64,000 nucleotides of DNA from Alphaproteobacteria bacterium 32-64-14. GTDB taxonomy: Bacteria; Pseudomonadota; Alphaproteobacteria; Caulobacterales; Hyphomonadaceae. The first letter of the stretch is position 1, and each line of letters opens with the position of its first letter. Below are positions 29,784 through 37,049 of the stretch, one piece after another. The DNA is taken from the NCBI GenBank assembly GCA_002280725.1, contig NCEM01000015.1:26327-90326 (forward strand). Direction: 5' to 3'. The notes under the pieces were generated by a model that ran no database searches, was not told the DNA's origin, and saw only the letters and a list, made by a program, of their open reading frames with translations. Position numbers and translations under genes: made by a program.

Positions 29784-29933
29784 TCAGGTATCCAGTTCGT
29801 CGTGATACATGTCGCCCATGAGGGGAGCTTCGCCCGTGGTTACGACCTTGAAGATGAAGATCAGCACAGCGACGGCAATCACCGCCCAGTGCAGCGCAGA
29901 GTTTTGCGCCGCTTCCACCATCAACTCCCACAT
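29784..29933 (-). CDS. 49-residue single-pass membrane protein
   Basis: A very short gene. The ATG at 29933 follows GGGAGA by ten bases and encodes 49 residues, ending at the TGA at 29784. The peptide begins MWELMVEAAQNSALHW. It continues with one hydrophobic helix (AVIAVAVLIFIFKVV) and ends in a soluble acidic tail (GDMYHDELDT). This layout, with a plausible ribosome binding site and a hairpin downstream, supports a real protein. It lies between the dihydroorotase-like gene and the divergent HD-domain gene. Function is unknown. It may be a small subunit or regulator of a membrane complex. Confidence 0.6.
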   Translation of the reverse strand: MWELMVEAAQNSALHWAVIAVAVLIFIFKVVTTGEAPLMGDMYHDELDT

Positions 29934-30169
29934 GTCTCGCTGTTCTCCCGCGACTTGAGATCACCATAAGACAGGCAAATTAACGAAGCCTCTCGCAAAC
30001 CTTTAACAGTGGTAAGCGCTGCTGATTTTCGGGAGACTTCGCGAGCATTTTGTCGCGGACCGCGCCTGTTGCGGCTGCATATTGCGCATAATCCAACGCG
30101 CCTTTTCGCTTGCGGTTCCGCTTGCACTTGCGCCTGTACTGGGAAAGCTTGCGATGGCAGGCGAGAACG

Positions 30170-30802
30170 ATGAGCCGACGACCAACAGAGCGCAGCAGGA
30201 ATACGCCGCACGGATCGCCGCGCGCATGGCAGCGCATGCTGTCCGGGCGCAGGCTGGACTTGCTCGATCCTTCGCCGCTGGATATCGAGATAGAAGATAT
30301 CGCCCACGGCCTTGCGCGCGTGGCGCGCTGGAACGGTCAGACGCGCGGCGACCATGCATTTTCCGTGGCGCAACATTCGGTGCTGGTCGCGTCGTTCACT
30401 GCGCAGATAGCGCCGGATGCAACGGCGGCAGACCTGCTGGGCGCGCTGCTGCACGATGCGCCCGAATACGTGATCGGCGACATGATCTCGCCGTTCAAGA
30501 CCGTGCTGGGCGGCGACTACAAGAAGGTGGAGCTGCGGCTGGAGGGCGCCATCCGCCTGCGCTTCGGCCTTTCACCCCACATGACGGGCGACCTCAAGGC
30601 GCGTGTGAAGCAGGCAGACCAGATCGCGGCCTTCTACGAGGCGACGCGGCTGGCCGGATTTGATGTGGACGAGGCGCTGGAGTTTTTCGGCTCGCCGCCG
30701 CCCGGCGCCGCGCCCGACATGACGCCGCTGGCCACAGCCGACGCACAAGCCCTCTTCCTGCGCCGGTTTGCCGAGCTTCAGGCGGAGATGGATGGGGCTT
30801 AA
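30170..30802 (+). CDS. HD-domain phosphohydrolase, YfbR-like 5'-nucleotidase family
   Basis: A metal-dependent phosphohydrolase of 210 residues, probably removing phosphate from nucleotides. The family's first His lies in the IAHGLARVARWNGQT region. The motif continues DHAFSVAQHSVLVA, and the HD pair is in LLHDAPEYVIGDMISPFK. This order matches the YfbR group of deoxynucleoside 5'-monophosphatases. Starts further upstream (TTG 30110) exist, but the ATG at 30170 has a purine-rich AGGCGAG before it. The phosphatase-like gene follows after 57 bases and then nadQ, so it may be the first gene of an NAD-linked operon. Whether it acts on NMN is speculation. Confidence 0.8.
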   Translation: MSRRPTERSRNTPHGSPRAWQRMLSGRRLDLLDPSPLDIEIEDIAHGLARVARWNGQTRGDHAFSVAQHSVLVASFTAQIAPDATAADLLGALLHDAPEYVIGDMISPFKTVLGGDYKKVELRLEGAIRLRFGLSPHMTGDLKARVKQADQIAAFYEATRLAGFDVDEALEFFGSPPPGAAPDMTPLATADAQALFLRRFAELQAEMDGA

Positions 30803-30859
30803 GGCGCGACCGCGCCCTTCCCAATTCCCTCAGCGGCAAACACGCTCTACTCTGCCCCC

Positions 30860-31390
30860 ATGTCGATCTGGATCTGCTCTCTCGCTGCGGCGCCGCAAAT
30901 GGCGCAAAAGGTGCGCCCGTCGCGCATTGTGAGCCTCCTGAGCCCGTACGACACCTTCCCGACCTTTGAAGGCATGGGTCCGGACCTGCATCTCACCGTG
31001 CCGATCCACGACATTGTCGACGATATCGGCGACTGGCGCGCGCCGGATCTGTCGGACGCACAGAGCGTGATAAGCTTCGTGGAAGGCTGGGACCGGGCCG
31101 CGCCCATGCTGATCCATTGCTGGGCGGGCATTTCGCGCTCCACGGCGTCGGCTTTCATTACGGCATGCGTGCACAATCCCAAGGCCGACGAGGAAGAGAT
31201 CGCGCTGGCAATCCGCAAGGCGTCCGCCACCGCCTCGCCCAACCGCCGCCTGGTGGCGCATGCCGACGCCCTGCTCGGCCGCAACGGACGCATGACGCGC
31301 GCGGTCGAGGGCATCGGCAAAGGCGATTTCTCGACGGAAGCGCAGACCTTCTCGATCCCATCGCTGTTCGGCGCGCCCGCCGCGTCATGA
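30860..31390 (+). CDS. Protein tyrosine phosphatase-like protein
   Basis: A 176-residue protein with the cysteine-phosphatase signature HCWAGISRS (His86, nucleophile Cys87, Arg93, Ser94). It matches the Cx5R P-loop of the tyrosine/dual-specificity superfamily. A candidate general-acid Asp lies upstream in VDDIGDWRAPD. No signal peptide or membrane helix is present. Its stop overlaps the nadQ start by four bases (ATGA), so the two proteins are made together. Predicted phosphatases of this group often accompany Nudix-like regulators in alphaproteobacteria, as far as I recall. The substrate could be a phosphoprotein or a small phosphate ester. Confidence 0.82.
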   Translation: MSIWICSLAAAPQMAQKVRPSRIVSLLSPYDTFPTFEGMGPDLHLTVPIHDIVDDIGDWRAPDLSDAQSVISFVEGWDRAAPMLIHCWAGISRSTASAFITACVHNPKADEEEIALAIRKASATASPNRRLVAHADALLGRNGRMTRAVEGIGKGDFSTEAQTFSIPSLFGAPAAS

Positions 31391-32340
31391 GCACGCCTAT
31401 CGCCGTCGGGCTTTCGGCTGTGATCGTCGCCGCGACGGGCAAGGCGCCATCTGCGCTGGAGACGCGCGACCAGGATGGCGCAACCGGCCTGCCCCATGGC
31501 CGCTTCGATCCCAAGGGCCACCGTACATTCGAACTCGGCCTGCGCGCCTGGGTGCGTGCGCAAACCGGCTTCGAGCCGGGCTATGTCGAGCAGCTCTACA
31601 CCTTCGGCGATCTGGGGCGCGAGCTGCCGCAGGCAGAGCTGGGCGACGCCCCCGCCGGCGCGCGGCTGATCTCGGTCGGCTATCTCGGCCTCACGCCCGA
31701 GCAGACCGACATTTCCGCCTTCGATGCCGTGTGGCGCGACTGGTACGACCACTTCCCGTGGGAGGACCATCGCAAGGGCCGCCCGGTGATCATCGACGAA
31801 GCGATCGCGCCTGTGCTGTGGCAATGGGCCGAGAATGCCGGCAAGGACGCCTCCAGTCGCCGCTCACGCATTCAGATCGCCTTCGGTCTCGATGGCCAGC
31901 CGTGGATCGAGGAACGCACGCTGGAGCGCTATGAGCTGATGTATGAAGCGGGGCTTGCACCGGAAGCGGCCCGCGATGGCCGCCGCCGCGCGCCTCCCCT
32001 GCCGGTTTCGGCGCTCGGCGAGCCAATGATATCGGATCACCGGCGCATTCTGGCGACCGCGATCGGCCGCCTGCGTGGCAAGATCAAATACCGCCCGGTG
32101 GTGTTCGAACTGATGCCCGAGCGCTTCACGCTGTTCGAGCTTCAGCAGGTCGTGGAGTCTCTGCTGGGCCTACCGCTGCACAAGCAGAATTTCCGCCGCT
32201 CGCTCGACCGGTCAGGGCTTGTCATCGGCCTTGGGCTGTTCTCGCAAACCACCGGCGGCAGGCCCGCAGAGCTGTTCCGCTTCCGCCGCGAAGCGATGGC
32301 CGAGGGACACGCAACCGGCGTGCAAACCCCGCGCGCGTGA
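31387..32340 (+). CDS. nadQ: NadQ-type regulator: degenerate Nudix domain plus winged helix
   Basis: A predicted transcriptional repressor of NAD synthesis, 317 residues. The N-terminal part has a Nudix-like fold, but the REUxEExGU box has decayed (about 55-65, RAWVRAQTGF), so it should bind rather than hydrolyse a ligand. The C-terminal winged helix carries the NrtR/NadQ pattern ERFTLFELQQVVESLLG, then NFRRSLDRSGL and GGRPAELFRF. The nadA operon starts 1 kb downstream with two matching palindromes. NadQ belongs to the Nudix-like COG4111 group known to control nadABC in alphaproteobacteria. The ligand is not shown here. An NrtR paralogue is the alternative name. Confidence 0.8.
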   Translation: MSTPIAVGLSAVIVAATGKAPSALETRDQDGATGLPHGRFDPKGHRTFELGLRAWVRAQTGFEPGYVEQLYTFGDLGRELPQAELGDAPAGARLISVGYLGLTPEQTDISAFDAVWRDWYDHFPWEDHRKGRPVIIDEAIAPVLWQWAENAGKDASSRRSRIQIAFGLDGQPWIEERTLERYELMYEAGLAPEAARDGRRRAPPLPVSALGEPMISDHRRILATAIGRLRGKIKYRPVVFELMPERFTLFELQQVVESLLGLPLHKQNFRRSLDRSGLVIGLGLFSQTTGGRPAELFRFRREAMAEGHATGVQTPRA

Positions 32341-32351
32341 GGCGCGCGGGG
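32327..32351. terminator. Perfect 10-bp hairpin spanning the nadQ stop codon
   Basis: CCCCGCGCGC and GCGCGCGGGG flank a five-base loop that contains the TGA. No U-tract follows on either strand. It separates nadQ from a convergent gene whose stop lies 22 bases away, so it may block read-through in both directions. Confidence 0.45.
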
Positions 32352-32372
32352 CGCACATCCGCCCGCGGCGGC

Positions 32373-32996
32373 TCAGCTGTCGCGCACATCCAGCCAGCGT
32401 TCGGCCTGGAACATGCCGATCAGGTAAGTCTCGATGAGCACGATGGCTTGCGAGATTCCATCATCATCATCCGGCGCGCCGCGTGCGACGAGGTCATCGC
32501 CCATGCGCTCCAGGAATTCTTCGTCCCGGCGCCAGTCTTCAGCGAGGAACATGTAGACATCGTCGTCCGACATCTCGTCGACCAGTGCGATCATGTCATC
32601 GAGTTCGTCCTCGCTGAGACCCGCCGCCAAAAGCTCGCCCTCGAGTGCGTCCGCCACCGTACCGGCGATGCCCATGGTCATGGCGATTTCCTGCTCGTCG
32701 GCCGACCATTCGTGCGTGTCAGTGCACGACTCGACCGCCGGCATCAGCGCTTCAAGCGCGCGCTCGTACAGATCGCCCTCGGTCGCCTCGAGAATGTAAG
32801 CGTCGACGACGTCGTAGAACTCGTCATCCTCGAGCACCATCAGCTCGGTGTAGATGCACGAGAACTCGTCCCACTCGTCCGGATCCATTGCGCCGGTTCC
32901 GCCCGGCTGGGCGTAGGCTGTCGCAGGCGCGGCCAGCGTCGCCGCAACAAGGCCAGCGCCGGCAACCAGCGCAGCCGTCCATTTCCTGAAGTCCAT
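32373..32996 (-). CDS. Exported, strongly acidic protein of unknown function
   Basis: A 207-residue protein with a clean signal peptide (about 1-30, ending ATAYAQ). The mature part is very rich in Asp and Glu, with clusters such as LSEDELDDMIALVDEMSDDD and GAPDDDDGIS. Only two cysteines are visible in the mature part (FSCIYT and VESCTD). It looks helical, with no repeat or known domain I recognise. Calcium or other cation binding is conceivable from composition but unsupported. It converges with nadQ, and its start is divergent from nadA across a 316-base gap that holds the nadA operators. Its own promoter probably lies in that gap. Confidence 0.7.
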   Translation of the reverse strand: MDFRKWTAALVAGAGLVAATLAAPATAYAQPGGTGAMDPDEWDEFSCIYTELMVLEDDEFYDVVDAYILEATEGDLYERALEALMPAVESCTDTHEWSADEQEIAMTMGIAGTVADALEGELLAAGLSEDELDDMIALVDEMSDDDVYMFLAEDWRRDEEFLERMGDDLVARGAPDDDDGISQAIVLIETYLIGMFQAERWLDVRDS

Positions 32997-33200
32997 CCGT
33001 CCGCCCTCTCAACAGCCATCCCAGCTTGATCCCGCCACGTTAAAGCGGATCACCTGAACCGGCCACACCGCAGGGCAGATGGGATGGATTGCTCCGCCAG
33101 GTAACCGGAGCGCCACCGCTTGCCTCGGCGCACTGCGCCACAGTCACGCCAGCGGCAGATTATTCCGACTCGACGGCATGAAGGTTTTATGAGAATATAC

Positions 33201-33221
33201 TTATGCTCAAGTTGAGTTTAA
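33201..33221 (+). promoter_or_regulatory. Upstream NadQ-type operator, candidate
   Basis: A 21-bp imperfect palindrome of the form TTATGCTCA, three bases, TGAGTTTAA. It has the same CTCA-N3-TGAG core as the site at 33279. The spacing between site centres (78 bp) would allow a DNA loop. Apart from the two operators, the 316-base gap 32997-33312 holds no gene. Confidence 0.6.
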
Positions 33222-33278
33222 GTGGGCTGACGAACCGGGAACCGCCTTTCGCTTGAAAGGCAATTTGTCGGGCCCATT

Positions 33279-33299
33279 TTATACTCAGATTGAGCATAA
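33279..33299 (+). promoter_or_regulatory. NadQ-type operator overlapping the nadA promoter
   Basis: A 21-bp palindrome, TTATACTCA, three bases, TGAGCATAA, with one mismatch between arms. It ends 13 bases before the nadA start and covers the likely -10 region. TTGAAA at 33253-33258 could be the -35 box. Repressor binding here would block transcription of the nad operon. Assignment to NadQ rests on context and recalled motif similarity. Confidence 0.68.
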
Positions 33300-33312
33300 C
33301 TGGGAGGCATGC

Positions 33313-34470
33313 ATGGCCCGTGTCATCGAGTTTGGCGAAGGCTGCGATATCCCCGCTGCCCGTCTGCGCCCATCGGCCGCTGAGCAGCGGGGGCTGGCCT
33401 ATGACGACGAGGTGAAGGCCGCGACGGACCATCTCTATGCCGAGGTGAAGGACTTCATCACGCCGATGGAGTGGCCCGCCGTCGCGCCGCTGGTGCACCA
33501 CATCAACAAGCTGAAGAAGCAGCGCGGCGCCGTGATCCTCGCGCACAACTACATGACGCCGGACATCTTCCGCCTGGTCGGCGATTTCCGGGGCGACAGC
33601 CTGCAGCTGGCCCGCGAAGCTGCCCGCACGGACGCGAAGGTGATCGTGCAGGCCGGCGTGCACTTCATGGCCGAAACCTCGAAAATCCTGTGCCCTGACA
33701 AGACGGTGCTGATCCCCGACATGCGCGCGGGCTGCTCGCTGGCGGCCTCGATCACGGGCGCCGACGTGCGCCTGATCCGCGAGCGCTACCCGAACCTTCC
33801 GATCGTGACCTATGTGAACACCACGGCCGACGTGAAGGCCGAATGCGACATCACCTGCACCTCGTCCAACGCGACTCAGGTGGTGGAACATGTCGCCGCC
33901 GAATGGGGCGTCGACACCGTGATCATGGTTCCCGACGAATACCTTGCGCGCAACGTGGCCGCCAACACCGAGATCCGCATCATCGCCTGGGAAGGCCATT
34001 GCGAGGTGCACGAGAAGTTTTCGGCCGAGGACGTGAGGCAGGTCCGTGACGCGCACCCCGGCGCAATTGTGCTGGCGCACCCGGAATGTCCACCGGATGT
34101 CCTTGAAGAAGCCGACTTTGCGGGGTCAACATCGGCCCTGTCGGCTCACGTGAAGGAATCGGGCGCCCGCAAGGTGGTCCTCCTGACCGAGTGCTCGATG
34201 AGCGATAACGTCGCCGCGGACAATCCCGGCGTGGAGTTTGTGAAGCCATGCAATCTCTGCCCTCACATGAAGCGCATCTCGCTGGAGAACATCTACGACG
34301 CGCTGGTCGCGATGAAGCACGAAGTGAACGTGCCGGAGGACATCCGGGTGCGCGCGAAGGCGGCGATCGACGCGATGCTGGCGCTGGGCAAGCCGGCGGC
34401 GACGCCAAAATTCAGGGTCGGTCCGGACGTGTACGTTCCGGTCGAGCTCATTCCAAACGAGGCGAGATGA
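33313..34470 (+). CDS. nadA: Quinolinate synthase
   Basis: Condenses iminoaspartate with dihydroxyacetone phosphate to quinolinate using a [4Fe-4S] cluster, in the cytoplasm. The ATG at 33313 follows GGGAGG and gives 385 residues. It has LAHNYMTPDIF at the substrate site and HFMAETSKIL. Likely cluster cysteines are Cys141 (AGCSLA), Cys230 (GHCEVHEKF) and Cys313 or Cys316 (PCNLCPHMK). It is longer than short-form NadA because of an N-terminal extension of about 50 residues. It heads the nadA-x-y-nadB-nadC operon beneath the two operators. The next gene overlaps its stop by four bases. Confidence 0.96.
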   Translation: MARVIEFGEGCDIPAARLRPSAAEQRGLAYDDEVKAATDHLYAEVKDFITPMEWPAVAPLVHHINKLKKQRGAVILAHNYMTPDIFRLVGDFRGDSLQLAREAARTDAKVIVQAGVHFMAETSKILCPDKTVLIPDMRAGCSLAASITGADVRLIRERYPNLPIVTYVNTTADVKAECDITCTSSNATQVVEHVAAEWGVDTVIMVPDEYLARNVAANTEIRIIAWEGHCEVHEKFSAEDVRQVRDAHPGAIVLAHPECPPDVLEEADFAGSTSALSAHVKESGARKVVLLTECSMSDNVAADNPGVEFVKPCNLCPHMKRISLENIYDALVAMKHEVNVPEDIRVRAKAAIDAMLALGKPAATPKFRVGPDVYVPVELIPNEAR

Positions 34471-34955
34471 AACCCCGCCGCCTCAAGCGCAGGTTCGCCG
34501 CGATCTTCGGATGCGTGATGGCGTTGAGCGCCGCCATGCCGGCGTTCGCGGACGACATCGCGGGCCAGTGGCTGTTCGACACGTCCAAGTTCGCCGGCAA
34601 TGACTGCCAGATCGTCGGCCGCATCACCTTCGTGCCGACGAAGGTGAAGAACACCTACACCTGCGTGTTCGAGAGCGAGCAGATCTGCGGCAAGCTGAAC
34701 GGCGATCTGTACATCCGCGTGCGCCAGGTCTGCACGGCGCAGCGCGTCGGCAAGCAGGTGGCGATCCAGTCGCAGGTCGATCGCGTGCTCGAGCGCCGGC
34801 CCTACCTGCCGCCGGAAATGGCGAAGCTGAACTACCTCGCCGACAACTTCATCCTGCAACTCGCAGCCAACAAGGCGGAAATGCTGGGCGAGCACTATGA
34901 CGAACAGCGCAGCCTGAACGCGCGGTTCTGGCGCGACATCGAACTCATCTCATAG
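34467..34955 (+). CDS. Exported four-cysteine protein, first of two paralogues within the nad operon
   Basis: A 162-residue protein of unknown function, translationally coupled to nadA (ATGA overlap). A signal peptide (about 1-28, ending AFADD) leads to a small domain with cysteines at 47, 66, 74 and 89. Its pattern WLFDTSKFAGNDC and NTYTCVFESEQIC closely parallels the following gene, whose cysteines are at 48, 66, 74 and 88. The rest is mixed helix and strand with no membrane segment. The spacing suggests two disulfides in the periplasm. It lies between the cytoplasmic enzymes nadA and nadB, whose genes are usually adjacent. I cannot assign a role. Confidence 0.75.
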   Translation: MKPRRLKRRFAAIFGCVMALSAAMPAFADDIAGQWLFDTSKFAGNDCQIVGRITFVPTKVKNTYTCVFESEQICGKLNGDLYIRVRQVCTAQRVGKQVAIQSQVDRVLERRPYLPPEMAKLNYLADNFILQLAANKAEMLGEHYDEQRSLNARFWRDIELIS

Positions 34956-34976
34956 GGCGCGGGAAGGCGGGGAAGC

Positions 34977-35459
34977 ATGAAGCTCAGACCAGCGCTTGGC
35001 CTCGCCGCCAGCATCGCCCTCGCATTCAGCCTCACCACACCCACGGGCGCGCAGACGCAAATAAAGGCGACGCCTGATGGCGCGTGGGACTTCGCGACCG
35101 AAACGCTGGGCGCGGGCTGCACGCTATCCGGCAACATCCATTTCAAGCGCACGGCCGACAAGGCCTATACATGCCGGTTCACCGCGGTGTGGTCCTGCAA
35201 GCAGCGCAGCCCGAAGGCGGTGCACACCGAGCAAAGCTGCGTCGCGACGCAGACCGGCGAAAACGTCGTGATCACCAGCAAGATCGACAAGATTGGCATG
35301 GTCGATCCCGTCGAACTGACACAGCAGATGCGCGAGCATTACGCCGCCGACCATTTCTCCGTGAAGATCAACCAGGTGGGAGACCGCATGGACGGCCTGT
35401 TCCGCTCCTATGGCCAGGCGCCGGTCATCTTCCGCAAGCATGAAGACCTGATCTCGTGA
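34977..35459 (+). CDS. Exported four-cysteine protein, second paralogue within the nad operon
   Basis: A 160-residue secreted protein, paralogous to its upstream neighbour. The signal peptide runs to about residue 25 (TPTGAQ). The domain repeats the neighbour's layout: WDFATETLGAGC, KAYTCRFTAVWSC, then a fourth Cys, a VVITSKIDKI strand and a C-terminal HFSVKINQVGDRMDG. Alignment by eye shows matching cysteine spacing and aromatic positions, with low identity elsewhere, so the duplication looks old. AAGG precedes the ATG. nadB starts 58 bases after its stop. A beta-rich, ligand-binding fold is a guess only. Confidence 0.75.
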   Translation: MKLRPALGLAASIALAFSLTTPTGAQTQIKATPDGAWDFATETLGAGCTLSGNIHFKRTADKAYTCRFTAVWSCKQRSPKAVHTEQSCVATQTGENVVITSKIDKIGMVDPVELTQQMREHYAADHFSVKINQVGDRMDGLFRSYGQAPVIFRKHEDLIS

Positions 35460-35517
35460 TCGCGCCCATCAGACGGACCACACGCACGGCCATCGCGCAC
35501 AGCATGGACATCCGCCT

Positions 35518-37047
35518 GTGACCACCAACCGCGACATTCTCATCGTCGGCGCAGGGCTCGCCGGCCTCTTCCTCGCGCTCAAGCTCGCGCCAAGACGGTG
35601 CACGGTCATCGCCCTCGCCCCGCTTGGGCAGGCGGCCGCATCCGCATGGGCGCAGGGCGGGCTCGCCGCTGCGCTGTCGCCGCAGGATGACGCCTCGCTG
35701 CACGCCGCCGACACGATCGCGGCGGGAGCTGGCATCGTCGATCCCGTCGTCGCGCGCCTGATCGCGGAAGATGGCGCAGCCCGCGTGCGCGACCTGCTGG
35801 AGCTTGGCGTGCCGTTCGACCGCACGGCGGAAGGCGAGTTGGCCCTGTCACTCGAAGCCGCTCACTCGCGCGCGCGCGTCGCCCGGGTATCGGGAGATCT
35901 TGCCGGCAAGGCGATCATGGAAGCGCTGACCTATGCGGTCGCCGCCTCCGCCCACATCGAAGTCATCGAGCGCGTGCGCGCGCTGGCGCTTCTGCAGGAC
36001 GCAAACGGCCGCATCGGCGGCGTGGTCGCGCAGGATGCATCGGGAAAACTGGTGAACCTGTATGCGCGCGAGACTGTTCTCTGCGCGGGCGGCTCCGGCG
36101 GGCTCTACGCCATCACCACCAATCCGAAATCGTCACAGGGCGATGCCTTCGCGATGGCGTATCAGGCCGGCGCCCTGATCTCGGATCCCGAATTCGTGCA
36201 GTTCCACCCCACCGCCATCGACATCGGCCGCGATCCTGCGCCACTCGCAACCGAAGCCCTGCGGGGCGATGGCGCGCATCTGGTCGACGCCAAAGGCCGC
36301 GCCTTCATGGCCAGCTATCACAAGCTCGGCGATCTTGCCCCGCGCGATGAGGTTGCCCGCGCGATCCACTCCGAACGCGAAGCCGGGCGCGGCGCATTCC
36401 TCGATTGCACAAAGGCTGTCGGCGCGCACTTCCCCGATCATTTCCCGACCGTGTTTGAGGCTTGCCGCTCGGCCGGCATCGATCCGCGCACACAGCCGAT
36501 CCCCGTTGCGCCCGCCATGCACTACCACATGGGCGGCGTTGTCACGGACCTGTGGGGCCGCACGTCGCTTGAGGGCCTCTCTGCCTGCGGCGAGAGCGCA
36601 TCGACCGGCGCGCACGGCGCCAACAGGCTGGCGTCAAACTCGCTGCTGGAAGCCGTGGTGTTTGCCGAACGCGCGGCGCGGCGTCTGAAAGAGACCGAGT
36701 TGAAGGACGCAACCGGCGCCCGCGCCGAGGCGCCACCCGAGATGAACGAGCTCTCGATGGTGGAGCTGCGCAAGCGCATGCATGGACAGGTCGGTGTCGT
36801 CCGCGAGGCAAAGGGCCTCGCCTCCACACTCGACTGGATCGAAGCGGCCATCGCCAATGTCGGCCCCGCGCGCCCGCTCATCGCCGCGCGCCTGATCGCC
36901 GCTGCGGCGCTGGCGCGTCAGGAAAGCCGCGGCGGCCACTATCGCAGCGACTTCCCAGATACGAAGCCCCCGCATCGCACCTTCATCCGCAAGGGCGCGG
37001 GCGGCCTGCCGCACATCCAGCATTCCGCCATCGCGGAAGGAGTTTGA
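35518..37047 (+). CDS. nadB: L-aspartate oxidase
   Basis: A flavoprotein that oxidises aspartate to iminoaspartate, the substrate of NadA. The GTG at 35518 gives 509 residues. The FAD-binding loop is ILIVGAGLAGLFLALKL (7-23), and ASAWAQGGLAAALSPQDD follows, typical of the succinate dehydrogenase/aspartate oxidase flavoprotein family. Further motifs are TVLCAGGSGGLY, FVQFHPTAI and HYHMGGVVTDLWGRTS. GANRLASNSLLEAVVFAERAA is the C-terminal FAD site. It overlaps nadC's possible TTG start by four bases. The pathway from aspartate to nicotinate mononucleotide is thus complete in this operon. Confidence 0.96.
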   Translation: MTTNRDILIVGAGLAGLFLALKLAPRRCTVIALAPLGQAAASAWAQGGLAAALSPQDDASLHAADTIAAGAGIVDPVVARLIAEDGAARVRDLLELGVPFDRTAEGELALSLEAAHSRARVARVSGDLAGKAIMEALTYAVAASAHIEVIERVRALALLQDANGRIGGVVAQDASGKLVNLYARETVLCAGGSGGLYAITTNPKSSQGDAFAMAYQAGALISDPEFVQFHPTAIDIGRDPAPLATEALRGDGAHLVDAKGRAFMASYHKLGDLAPRDEVARAIHSEREAGRGAFLDCTKAVGAHFPDHFPTVFEACRSAGIDPRTQPIPVAPAMHYHMGGVVTDLWGRTSLEGLSACGESASTGAHGANRLASNSLLEAVVFAERAARRLKETELKDATGARAEAPPEMNELSMVELRKRMHGQVGVVREAKGLASTLDWIEAAIANVGPARPLIAARLIAAAALARQESRGGHYRSDFPDTKPPHRTFIRKGAGGLPHIQHSAIAEGV

Positions 37048-37049
37048 AC

